Program-made: the position numbers and the translations under genes | The notes under the pieces: model-generated | Database searches by the model: none | The model's input: the letters and a program-made list of their open reading frames with translations, nothing else | What the model was told of the DNA's origin: nothing | Shown: positions 1 to 5,444 of the stretch, in pieces | How positions within the stretch are numbered: the first letter of the stretch is position 1 | Layout of the letters: the number at the start of each line of letters is the position of its first letter | From: an uncultured Bacilli bacterium | Lineage (GTDB): Bacteria; Bacillota_I; Bacilli_A; RF39; UBA660 | Direction of reading: 5' to 3' | Length of the DNA stretch: 6,626 bases | NCBI GenBank assembly: GCA_934086775.1 | Contig: CAKOIJ010000037.1 | Location: 1 to 6,626 of the forward strand

Positions 1-76
1 GGCTTCATAGCTCAGTTGGCAGAGCACAAGACTGAAAATCTTGGTGTCGTTGGTTCGATTCCAACTGAAGCCACCA
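1..76 (+). tRNA. tRNA-Phe (GAA anticodon)
   Basis: A complete cloverleaf. The acceptor arm GGCTTCA (1-7) pairs with TGAAGCC (66-72), followed by discriminator A and a genome-encoded CCA (73-76). The anticodon stem CAAGA/TCTTG encloses loop CTGAAAA, giving anticodon GAA for Phe. The T-arm has the usual GGTTCGATTCC core. The gene begins at the first base of the window, so its promoter, and any tRNA genes upstream in the same transcript, lie outside. Confidence 0.97.
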
Positions 77-87
77 GAATGTCGATA

Positions 88-116
88 ATTCCCCTAAGTA
101 AGGGGCTTTTTATTTG
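88..116 (+). terminator. Intrinsic terminator after tRNA-Phe
   Basis: A short GC-rich stem, CCCCT (91-95) with AGGGG (101-105) and a 5-nt loop, is followed by CTTTTTATTTG. It lies 14 nt after the CCA end of tRNA-Phe and so ends that transcript before the convergent gene. The stem is only 5 bp, but it stands out in AT-rich sequence. Confidence 0.7.
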
Positions 117-233
117 TTTGACATTTCATAAATGAACTATTGAACCCACTTTTTCTAAATTTTATATAATAATTAAACTTTTTTTGATTGCTTTATTAAA
201 TAAATAATTATAGTTTGATATATTATATTTATT

Positions 234-995
234 TTAAAAATTATTTATATATTTTTTTCTTTTATATTCAATTATATCTTTTCTTGGCTCTTTCCACCTG
301 AAAGTAACATTTAAAATTTCTTTTTTTGTTTTATCTTCATGCGAGTGTCTTATCTTTGGTCCAAATGTAACAAGTGAAACATGCGGAACATTATAGTTTA
401 TTAATTTTTTAGATAAAAACAAATCATATATATCGTCTTTGTTTATCCATACATAATTTTGTGGGGTGCCACTTATTAAAGCATCAATGCCATATTCTGA
501 ATTTCTTCCTCTGATGATAATTCGGTCTACAATACTAACAATTGTTCTCGTTTTATTAATGTATTTATTAAGATTGTCAATTTCTTTTTGAAAAAAACGT
601 AAATACTCGAATGTCCCTAGTTTTTGTGAAGTGATGCGTGAACCATTTTTATCTCTTGCGTATCCAAAGTGAAAACTAATGTAATTATCTATTGCGTAAT
701 AGGGTACATAAAGAGATTTTAAAAATTCCTCAAAATCGTGTAATTTTTCCTGATGTACTGAGTTTCCTGTTCCGCTTTTGATACTAATAGATTTAACATA
801 TTTTTTAAATTTGATAAAAATATCAGCTTTTTGTGGTAAGTTATTTTTCCATGAAATTATAGGCATGCTATCATCTATTACATTATCAAATATCTCTTTT
901 AATAGTTCCTGTGTATTTTTATCAAACTCACTTAAATATTTATTATTAAAAAATTTTACAAAATTTTTTTCATTTTTAAAACCGTTATTTTTCAT
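234..995 (-). CDS. Orphan PD-(D/E)XK-like nuclease candidate (hypothetical protein)
   Basis: A 253-residue protein of unknown role. What is visible: an N-terminal mainly helical part (residues 1-45), then K56-A57-D58 at the start of a predicted strand, a second strand carrying S71-I72-K73-S74-G75, and then N78-S79-V80-H81-Q82-E83. An acidic residue followed about 15 residues later by a strand with xxK is the layout of PD-(D/E)XK nucleases, with Ser where Asp/Glu usually stands. I recall similar SIKxGxxNSVHxE segments in uncharacterised Firmicutes proteins, but could not check this. A later segment, GIDALISG (169-176), contains another acidic residue. There is no signal peptide or membrane segment, so it is probably cytoplasmic. 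The start is ATG at 995-993, preceded on the minus strand by a strong GAGGGGGTG site. No methyltransferase or other defence gene adjoins it. It lies downstream of the tRNA-Arg/Pro terminator; no clear promoter of its own or terminator was found. Nuclease fold is inferred; substrate unknown. Confidence 0.6.
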   Translation of the reverse strand: MKNNGFKNEKNFVKFFNNKYLSEFDKNTQELLKEIFDNVIDDSMPIISWKNNLPQKADIFIKFKKYVKSISIKSGTGNSVHQEKLHDFEEFLKSLYVPYYAIDNYISFHFGYARDKNGSRITSQKLGTFEYLRFFQKEIDNLNKYINKTRTIVSIVDRIIIRGRNSEYGIDALISGTPQNYVWINKDDIYDLFLSKKLINYNVPHVSLVTFGPKIRHSHEDKTKKEILNVTFRWKEPRKDIIEYKRKKYINNF

Positions 996-1030
996 TGTTC
1001 ACCCCCTCAATTTTAAAAATTGTAAATTTT

Positions 1031-1062
1031 TGTATAATAAAACCCCTGCATTAGCAGGGGTT
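1031..1062 (-). terminator. Terminator of the tRNA-Arg/tRNA-Pro transcript
   Basis: A perfect 9-bp stem, AACCCCTGC (1041-1049) with GCAGGGGTT (1054-1062) and a 4-nt loop. On the minus strand it is followed by TTATTATA. It lies 11 nt past the CCA end of tRNA-Pro and upstream of the nuclease-like gene. On the plus strand no T-run follows, so minus-strand termination is the better reading. Confidence 0.85.
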
Positions 1063-1073
1063 AATTAACTAAA

Positions 1074-1150
1074 TGGTCGGGAAGACAGGATTTGAACCTG
1101 CAACCACTCGGTCCCAAACCGAGTGCTCTACCAAGTTGAGCCACTTCCCG
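1074..1150 (-). tRNA. tRNA-Pro (TGG anticodon)
   Basis: Read on the minus strand, acceptor CGGGAAG pairs with CTTCCCG, followed by discriminator A and an encoded CCA (1076-1074). The anticodon stem ACTCGG/CCGAGT encloses loop TTTGGGA, giving anticodon TGG for Pro. It follows tRNA-Arg after only 5 nt, so the two are processed from one transcript. Its ACCA end is complementary to the TGGT bulge in the proS T-box at 2954-2957, so it is a plausible effector of that riboswitch. Confidence 0.96.
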
Positions 1151-1155
1151 AAATA

Positions 1156-1232
1156 TGGTGTCCCCAAGAGGAGTCGAACCCCTAACCTTTTGATCCGTAG
1201 TCAAACGCTCTATCCAGTTGAGCTATGAGGAC
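1156..1232 (-). tRNA. tRNA-Arg (ACG anticodon)
   Basis: Read on the minus strand, acceptor GTCCTCA pairs with TGGGGAC (one G-T wobble), followed by discriminator A and an encoded CCA (1158-1156). The anticodon stem TTTGA/TCAAA encloses loop CTACGGA, giving anticodon ACG. A34 is normally deaminated to inosine by TadA, allowing CGU, CGC and CGA to be read. It is the first gene of the Arg-Pro tRNA transcript. Confidence 0.96.
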
Positions 1233-1285
1233 ATTTGTCCTATAATAATTTCGAAAGCTCAGTTATATAAATAAAATAATAACTC

Positions 1286-1312
1286 CAGTTGGGAACATAA
1301 ATGCACCAACTG
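1286..1312. repeat. 7-bp inverted repeat in the tRNA leader
   Basis: CAGTTGG (1286-1292) and CCAACTG (1306-1312) form a perfect inverted repeat with a 13-nt loop. On the minus strand it would be a hairpin just after the tRNA promoter start site. No T-run follows on either strand, so it is not a standard terminator. Its role is unknown; it may be a processing or stability element. Confidence 0.5.
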
Positions 1313-1318
1313 CTAATC

Positions 1319-1348
1319 ATTTTACACCATATATATATGCTTTGTCAA
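1319..1348 (-). promoter_or_regulatory. Promoter of the tRNA-Arg/tRNA-Pro transcript
   Basis: On the minus strand there is a perfect -35 TTGACA (1348-1343), an 18-bp spacer rich in alternating AT, and -10 TAAAAT (1324-1319). It lies about 87 bp upstream of tRNA-Arg, leaving a leader of roughly 80 nt that contains a 7-bp inverted repeat (CAGTTGG/CCAACTG, 1286-1312). A consensus -35 fits strong stable-RNA expression by the housekeeping sigma factor. Confidence 0.75.
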
Positions 1349-1384
1349 CCTAAATTATACAAAAACATTCAAAAAAATTAAAAT

Positions 1385-1443
1385 CTCACTTGTAAAAGTA
1401 AATGCAATATTCAACAAAGAAAGATTTAGTTTACTTTTGTGAG
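1385..1443. repeat. Large imperfect palindrome between divergent promoters
   Basis: The left arm is CTCAC (1385-1389), a 4-nt bulge TTGT, then AAAAGTAAA (1394-1402). The right arm is TTTACTTTT (1430-1438) followed directly by GTGAG (1439-1443). That gives 14 paired positions around a 27-nt loop, with looser A/T complementarity extending outward. It lies between the tRNA promoter (minus strand) and the promoter at 1475-1503 (plus strand). It is too long-looped to be an ordinary terminator; it may be an operator, a small RNA or a decayed element. Confidence 0.55.
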
Positions 1444-1474
1444 TTAAATTTTTGTATTTATTATAATGTAAAAT

Positions 1475-1503
1475 TTGACTTTTTGTACTTTATATGGTAT
1501 AAT
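1475..1503 (+). promoter_or_regulatory. Promoter of the 165-aa/SAM-protein unit
   Basis: -35 TTGACT (1475-1480), a 17-bp spacer and a perfect -10 TATAAT (1498-1503), with TGG just before the -10 box (extended -10). It lies 24 bp upstream of the ATG at 1528, giving a short leader. This is one of the best promoter matches in the window. Confidence 0.8.
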
Positions 1504-1527
1504 TTATTTAATTTATGGGGGTAAATT

Positions 1528-2025
1528 ATGAAAGATAAAGAGTTATTATATGAAAAATATTTTAAATTTGTAAGCGACAATAAATATACAAATAGATTAA
1601 AATTTGAACAAATTATTAATATAGTTTTAAATAGCAAAGAGTTTACTGATAGTGATCTTTTGTTAAGTTTGGGACAATTAAAAAGTAACTTAATTAGTTT
1701 GTATGTTACTGGAAATACTATAAATAGTTTTGATTTAAGCGGGCTTTATTATGTGACAGATGGAGAGAATGAAGAAAATAGAAGTTTTACTGGCAACGTA
1801 ACTATAGCAAGAGATGGGCTTGTTTTAGTTTTAAATATAACAAGACATAATTCTAAAAATGATAGGGAAGAGTTGTCTGAATTTTTTAAATATGATTTAA
1901 ATAATGGAAACATTATAAGATATTCTAGTTATCAAAGTGGTTATTCAGAAATAGAAGTTATCAATAAGTTAAATATCGACAAATGTAGTGAATTCAAAAA
2001 GGAATTTACTAAAGCCTTGAAGTAG
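1528..2025 (+). CDS. Hypothetical protein, 165 aa
   Basis: I do not recognise this protein. It is probably cytoplasmic: there is no signal peptide or membrane segment and it is rich in Lys, Asp, Glu and Asn. Residues 1-60 look helical (YEKYFKFV, LKFEQIINIVL). Residues 65-130 look like alternating strands with GxVxIxRDGLVLVLNI character, and the C-terminal 20 residues are again helical and charged. The start is ATG at 1528, preceded by TATGGGGGT at a 6-nt spacing and by a strong promoter. The stop (2023-2025) lies 9 nt before the ATG of the SAM-fold protein, whose ribosome binding site overlaps this stop codon. The two are therefore almost certainly co-transcribed and perhaps translationally coupled, which suggests a shared role, possibly as a partner of the putative transferase. 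Function is not assigned. Confidence 0.8.
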   Translation: MKDKELLYEKYFKFVSDNKYTNRLKFEQIINIVLNSKEFTDSDLLLSLGQLKSNLISLYVTGNTINSFDLSGLYYVTDGENEENRSFTGNVTIARDGLVLVLNITRHNSKNDREELSEFFKYDLNNGNIIRYSSYQSGYSEIEVINKLNIDKCSEFKKEFTKALK

Positions 2026-2034
2026 GTGGTAGTA

Positions 2035-2799
2035 ATGAATAATAAGATTTATAAATTTACTAACGAAAACTTAACATCATTTAAAGAGTTGTATGATTTT
2101 GAAGGTAAAAAAGTATTATCTGTAATAGGAAGTGGTGATCAGTACTTTGCAAGTATTTTATATGGAGCATCAGAAGTAACTTTATTTGATAAGAACCCAC
2201 TTGCTTATTATTATTTAATATTTAAATATGCAGCAATAAAAATATTTTCATACGAAGAGTTTATAAAATTCTTTTTTATAAGTGATATGAGAAATATTAC
2301 TCTATATAATAAACTACGTTTAGCACTTCCTAGGGAAGTAAGAGATGTATTTGATAAATATTTTAAGATAGGAATAAATTCTATTTCCCATCCCTCATTG
2401 GGTCTTAAAAAAACAATGAATTATAAAACTGGTAGGATAATACCTTATTTGGATAAAAAGAATTACAATATATTAAAAGCTAAATTAAATGATAAAAACT
2501 TTCCAACAATTAAAGTACTTCTTTTTGAAGATTTATATAAAGAATTAAATAGTAGTTATGATGTTATGCTTTTTTCAAATATATTTTGTTATTTAGGAGT
2601 TTTAGTAGATGAATACAACGACTATATGAAAAACTACATGAAGTTTTTAAATAACGGTGGTCAAATTGAAGCCAATTACGTATGGAATAAAGATAGTGAA
2701 TACTTAGAAGGCTTTTTATATGGCGATTATATTGTTAATGAAGTTCCAGCTGTAAGTGGTTTTGGAGAAAATTATGTTGCAACTTTAGTAAAAAAATGA
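2035..2799 (+). CDS. Putative SAM-dependent transferase (DUF3419/BtaA-like)
   Basis: A 254-residue protein with a Rossmann-type S-adenosylmethionine fold. The glycine-rich loop VLSVIGSGDQ is at residues 27-36, the acidic end of strand 2 (TLFDKNP) at 49-55, and a motif-IV-like DVMLFSNIF at 176-184. The G-S-G-D-Q loop followed by FDxNP resembles DUF3419, the family containing the SAM:diacylglycerol 3-amino-3-carboxypropyl transferase BtaA. That similarity is from memory and applies mainly to the N-terminal half, so betaine-lipid synthesis should not be assumed. I chose ATG 2035, preceded by AGGTGG (2024-2029) at a 5-nt spacing; a GTG at 2026 in frame falls inside that ribosome binding site. It is the second gene of the unit starting at 1528. 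The end of the gene contains the -35 of the next promoter. Methyl or aminocarboxypropyl transfer are both possible. Confidence 0.7.
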   Translation: MNNKIYKFTNENLTSFKELYDFEGKKVLSVIGSGDQYFASILYGASEVTLFDKNPLAYYYLIFKYAAIKIFSYEEFIKFFFISDMRNITLYNKLRLALPREVRDVFDKYFKIGINSISHPSLGLKKTMNYKTGRIIPYLDKKNYNILKAKLNDKNFPTIKVLLFEDLYKELNSSYDVMLFSNIFCYLGVLVDEYNDYMKNYMKFLNNGGQIEANYVWNKDSEYLEGFLYGDYIVNEVPAVSGFGENYVATLVKK

Positions 2800-2805
2800 T
2801 AAAAT
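2777..2805 (+). promoter_or_regulatory. Promoter of the proS T-box transcript
   Basis: -35 TTGCAA (2777-2782), a 17-bp spacer and -10 TAAAAT (2800-2805). The -35 lies inside the last codons of the preceding gene and the -10 straddles its stop. Transcription would begin near 2812, just before the base of T-box stem I. A TATAAA at 2811-2816 is a less favoured alternative. Confidence 0.55.
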
Positions 2806-2820
2806 TTAAATATAAAACTT

Positions 2821-2992
2821 GTGATGAAAGAATAAATTTAAAACATATATTTCTAGAGAATTAGTGTTTGGTGTAAACTAATAATATATTTAAATTTTCC
2901 TACTTTCTGAAGTTAACCGGGTAATTCCGTTAAAAATATGAGTAAAAAAAGGGTGGTACCGCGGTAAAGTCGCTCCTTGTCCACTCTTTTTA
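2821..2992 (+). promoter_or_regulatory. T-box riboswitch, proline specific (proS leader)
   Basis: The hallmark T-box AGGGTGGTACCGCGG is at 2950-2964. Stem I is closed by GAAAG (2826-2830) with CTTTC (2903-2907), with K-turn-like GATGA and CTGA next to it. AAATTTA (2834-2840) pairs with TAAATTT (2891-2897). Between these lies the specifier loop, reading CCT (2899-2901) followed by A: a proline codon, agreeing with the downstream gene. The distal part has AGAGA and a GGTG terminal loop on TTAGT/ACTAA. The antiterminator pairs AAGGG with TCCTT and GCG with CGC, leaving bulge TGGT (2954-2957) to bind the tRNA ACCA end. By family knowledge, uncharged tRNA-Pro stabilises the antiterminator and turns on proS; charged tRNA leaves the terminator to form. 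Confidence 0.93.
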
Positions 2993-2996
2993 TTTT
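2946..2996 (+). terminator. Conditional terminator of the proS T-box
   Basis: AAAAAGGGTGG (2946-2956) pairs with CCACTCTTTTT (2981-2991), an 11-bp stem with one G-T wobble, followed by further T-rich sequence. The left arm contains the T-box GGGTGG, so this stem and the antiterminator exclude each other, as the T-box mechanism requires. Confidence 0.88.
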
Positions 2997-3011
2997 CGAA
3001 AGGTGGTATAT

Positions 3012-4430
3012 ATGAATAATAAAATAACAAGTAGGGATGTGGATTTTGCAGCGTGGTATACTGATGTTGTTGAAGCTGCAAGACTTGCAAGATATTCAAG
3101 TGTAAAAGGATGCACAATTTTTGAACCAAATGGATGTGCACTTTGGGAAAGTATTAAAAATAATATGGATGCTTTATTTAAAAAAACAGGTCATAAAAAC
3201 GTAATGATGCCTTTATTCATTCCAGAAAATCTTCTAAAAAAAGAAGGGGAATTAGTTGAAGGCTTTGCACCAGAAGTTGCTTGGATAACAATGGGAGGGT
3301 CTAAAGTTTTAGAAGAAAGATTAGCAGTTAGACCTACTAGTGAAACACTTTTTAGTGATTATTATAGTGAAATAGTAAAATCTTATAAAGACTTACCTTT
3401 ATTATATAATCAGTGGTGTAGTGTAGTAAGATGGGAAAAAGAGACAAGGCCATTTTTAAGAAGTAGGGAGTTCTTTTGGCAAGAAGGACATACTGTTCAT
3501 GCAACAAGCACTGAGGCAGAAGAAGAAACAAGAAGGATGTTAAATGTTTATAAAACTTTCTTTGAAGAATATTTAGCAGTTCCAGTAATTGCTGGAAGAA
3601 AAACAGAAAAAGAAAAATTCGCAGGAGCAGAATATACTTTAACAATTGAAGCTTTAATGTATAACGGCATTTGCCTTCAAAGTGGAACAAGTCACTATTT
3701 TGGACAAAAATTTAGTAAAGCTTACGATATAAAATTTCTAAATAAAGAAAACACTTGGGAGTATGCATATCAAACTTCATGGGGATCTTCAAATAGAATG
3801 ATAGGTGCTTTAATAATGGTTCATGCTGATGACTATGGTTTAGTATTACCACCAAGAATTGCTCCTATAAAAGTTTGTGTAATTCCAATAGGTAATGATG
3901 AGAATGTATTTAAAATTTCTAAAATGATTAGTGAAAAACTTGATGCAGCATCTATTAGTTATATAATTATGGATAATGATAAAACGCCAGGCTATAAGTT
4001 TGCAGAAGCGGAAGTTAATGGTTATCCAGTCCGCATAGAAATAGGAAAAAGAGATTTAGAAAATAATACTATTACTTTAGTCAGAAGAGATACAAGAGAA
4101 AAGATAACTAAAAGTAAAGATTCTGATATAACAAAAGAGTTAAATATTCTATTTGATGATATACAAAATAATTTATATCAAAAAGCAAAAAAGAGAATGG
4201 AAGAAAAAACCTATAGTGCATCTAACATGAAGGAAATGATAGATATAATTAATGAACATCCTGGTTTTGTAAAAGCACCTTGGTGTGGAAACATGTCATG
4301 TGAAGAAAAACTAAAAAATGAAAGTGGAATTAAATCTAGATGTATACTTGAAGATGAAAAAGTAAACTCTAAATGTGCAATATGTGGAGAAGATGCAAAA
4401 CATTTAGTAGTATGGGGTATTCAGTATTAA
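3012..4430 (+). CDS. proS: Prolyl-tRNA synthetase, archaeal/eukaryotic-type (ProS3)
   Basis: Cytoplasmic class II synthetase that charges tRNA-Pro with proline using ATP. It has 472 residues, the size of the compact type that lacks the inserted editing domain of standard bacterial ProRS. Visible motifs: motif 1 around FEPNGCALWESI (37-48); RPTSETLF (107-114); motif 2 from R140-W141 through RPFLRSREFFWQEGHT (146-161); GTSHYFGQKF (225-234); and motif 3 GSSNRMIGALIMVHADDYG (258-276). The anticodon-binding domain starts near residue 283. The C-terminal zinc domain is intact, with C425, C430, C455 and C458 as likely ligands, and the chain ends in Tyr as is usual for this type. The start is ATG 3012 with AAAGGTGG at a 5-nt spacing; the in-frame GTG at 3003 is part of that site. 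It is controlled by the T-box upstream. Mischarged Ala-tRNA-Pro would need a separate editing protein, not seen here. Confidence 0.97.
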   Translation: MNNKITSRDVDFAAWYTDVVEAARLARYSSVKGCTIFEPNGCALWESIKNNMDALFKKTGHKNVMMPLFIPENLLKKEGELVEGFAPEVAWITMGGSKVLEERLAVRPTSETLFSDYYSEIVKSYKDLPLLYNQWCSVVRWEKETRPFLRSREFFWQEGHTVHATSTEAEEETRRMLNVYKTFFEEYLAVPVIAGRKTEKEKFAGAEYTLTIEALMYNGICLQSGTSHYFGQKFSKAYDIKFLNKENTWEYAYQTSWGSSNRMIGALIMVHADDYGLVLPPRIAPIKVCVIPIGNDENVFKISKMISEKLDAASISYIIMDNDKTPGYKFAEAEVNGYPVRIEIGKRDLENNTITLVRRDTREKITKSKDSDITKELNILFDDIQNNLYQKAKKRMEEKTYSASNMKEMIDIINEHPGFVKAPWCGNMSCEEKLKNESGIKSRCILEDEKVNSKCAICGEDAKHLVVWGIQY

Positions 4431-4437
4431 TTTTCTA

Positions 4438-4466
4438 TTGTTTATTTAAAAAAATGTGGGTATAAT
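4438..4466 (+). promoter_or_regulatory. Promoter of the M15-like/yvcK unit
   Basis: -35 TTGTTT (4438-4443), a 17-bp spacer and a perfect -10 TATAAT (4461-4466), 19 bp before the ATG at 4486. No terminator is visible between proS and this promoter, so read-through from proS is also possible. Confidence 0.6.
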
Positions 4467-4485
4467 ATTTACAAGGAGAATAAAA

Positions 4486-5442
4486 ATGGTTAAAAGAAAA
4501 AAATTGAATTTAAAAAAGATACTTATATTTCTAGGAATAGTTTTACTAATTATTATTTTACTTATATTTGGGATAAAATCTTTAGTAAATGAAAAGAAAT
4601 TAAAAAATAGTAATGAATATAAACTAGAACAAATAGGATACTCTACAAATGAAATAGACATTATAAAAAATAGTTTGAGTAGCGAGCAGGTTTCATCTTT
4701 GTTAAATATAAAATATGATACAAACACAGTTAAACTTATTAAGGATAAATATTTTATATTTGCAAATCTAGATAAGTATTTAGAGTACTTTAAAGATAAC
4801 AATGAAGAAGCTTCTTTAGTAGTAGCTAAAGTAAATACTAAAGCAAGTACAGGCTGGTACAGTACTATTTATGAAACAGATACAAGTGAAAATGAACTTA
4901 TGCTTGTAAATAAATTCTATAAATTAGATGAAACTTATGTTCCAGAGTTAACTAGTGTTAGTTTAACTTATGCTTATCAAGGTAAAAAAGTAAGTAAAGT
5001 TATTTATGATGACTTAATTAGTTTGCTTGAAAATGCAAGAGAAAATGGTTATAAACTTGTAGTAAGTCAAGGATATAGAAGTTATGAAGATCAAAGTGAA
5101 GCTTATGATAGTATATTAAAATCAAGTGGACAAAGTTATGCAGATAAAATTGCAAGTAGACCAGGACACTCTGACTATCAAACTGGACTAAGTGTTGATA
5201 TAAAACCATATAATACATTAGTAGATGATCCAAGTACTAATCCTGATCATGAATGGTTAATAAACAATGCTTATAAATTTGGCTTTATATTAAGGTATCC
5301 AGAGAATAAGGAAGAAATAACTGGTTTTAGTTATGATGCTTGGAGATTCAGATATGTTGGTTTGGAAGCTGCAAAAATAATACATGATGAAAATATAACA
5401 TTTGATGAATACTATGAATTTTACATAAATAATGGGGGATAA
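4486..5442 (+). CDS. Membrane-anchored VanY-like peptidase M15 homologue, zinc site altered
   Basis: A 318-residue protein. Basic MVKRKKLNLKK is followed by one hydrophobic segment (about 12-30), so it is likely anchored with the bulk outside. Residues 45-160 form the usual N-terminal region of VanY-like proteins of low-GC bacteria. The M15 domain covers about 170-305: SQGYRSYEDQ (194-203), RPGHSDYQTGLSVDI (225-239), NAYKFGFILRYPENK (261-275) and DAWRFRYVG (284-292). Active members cleave the terminal D-Ala from peptidoglycan peptides using zinc held by the His and Asp of SxHxxGxxxD and the His of ExWHFRYVG. Here the first His is Y231, the second is R287 and the catalytic Glu is D284; only D238 remains. 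It may be a non-catalytic binding protein. The start is ATG 4486 with AAGGAG at a 7-nt spacing; the in-frame GTG at 4456 precedes the -10 box. yvcK follows after 2 nt. Confidence 0.9.
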   Translation: MVKRKKLNLKKILIFLGIVLLIIILLIFGIKSLVNEKKLKNSNEYKLEQIGYSTNEIDIIKNSLSSEQVSSLLNIKYDTNTVKLIKDKYFIFANLDKYLEYFKDNNEEASLVVAKVNTKASTGWYSTIYETDTSENELMLVNKFYKLDETYVPELTSVSLTYAYQGKKVSKVIYDDLISLLENARENGYKLVVSQGYRSYEDQSEAYDSILKSSGQSYADKIASRPGHSDYQTGLSVDIKPYNTLVDDPSTNPDHEWLINNAYKFGFILRYPENKEEITGFSYDAWRFRYVGLEAAKIIHDENITFDEYYEFYINNGG

Positions 5443-5444
5443 AA

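Noticed and set aside
120..233. A terminator or small gene between tRNA-Phe and the nuclease-like gene
   Set aside because: The stretch is almost entirely A/T with only weak AT-only inverted repeats. No convincing hairpin with a T-run on the minus strand and no supported ORF was found.
1033..1038. TATAAT on the plus strand upstream of the tRNA terminator
   Set aside because: There is no acceptable -35 about 17 bp upstream, and it would transcribe antisense through the tRNA genes. The bases are better explained as the T-rich tail of the minus-strand terminator.
778..1068. Plus-strand open frame of 96 codons opposite the nuclease-like gene
   Set aside because: It is antisense to a gene with a strong ribosome binding site, runs through that gene's start region and the tRNA terminator, has no ribosome binding site, and its Phe/Leu/Lys/Asn-rich translation is typical of a shadow frame.
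1..1232. Integration (att) duplication of a tRNA 3' end beside the nuclease-like gene
   Set aside because: I looked for repeats of the tRNA-Phe, tRNA-Pro and tRNA-Arg 3' ends in 77-1073 and saw none, and there is no integrase. The island idea rests on position only.
2026..2034. GTG start for the SAM-fold protein (similarly GTG 3003 for proS and GTG 4456 for the M15-like gene)
   Set aside because: The first two GTGs lie within the ribosome binding sites of better placed ATGs (2035, 3012). The GTG at 4456 precedes the -10 box of the promoter, so it would not be in that transcript.
2890..3141. Minus-strand open frame across the T-box and start of proS
   Set aside because: It overlaps the riboswitch and synthetase gene. 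Its translation, rich in Leu, Gln, His and Tyr, is an antisense artefact. The same holds for the minus-strand frames at 3352-3690, 4446-4802, 5018-5233 and 5290-5535.
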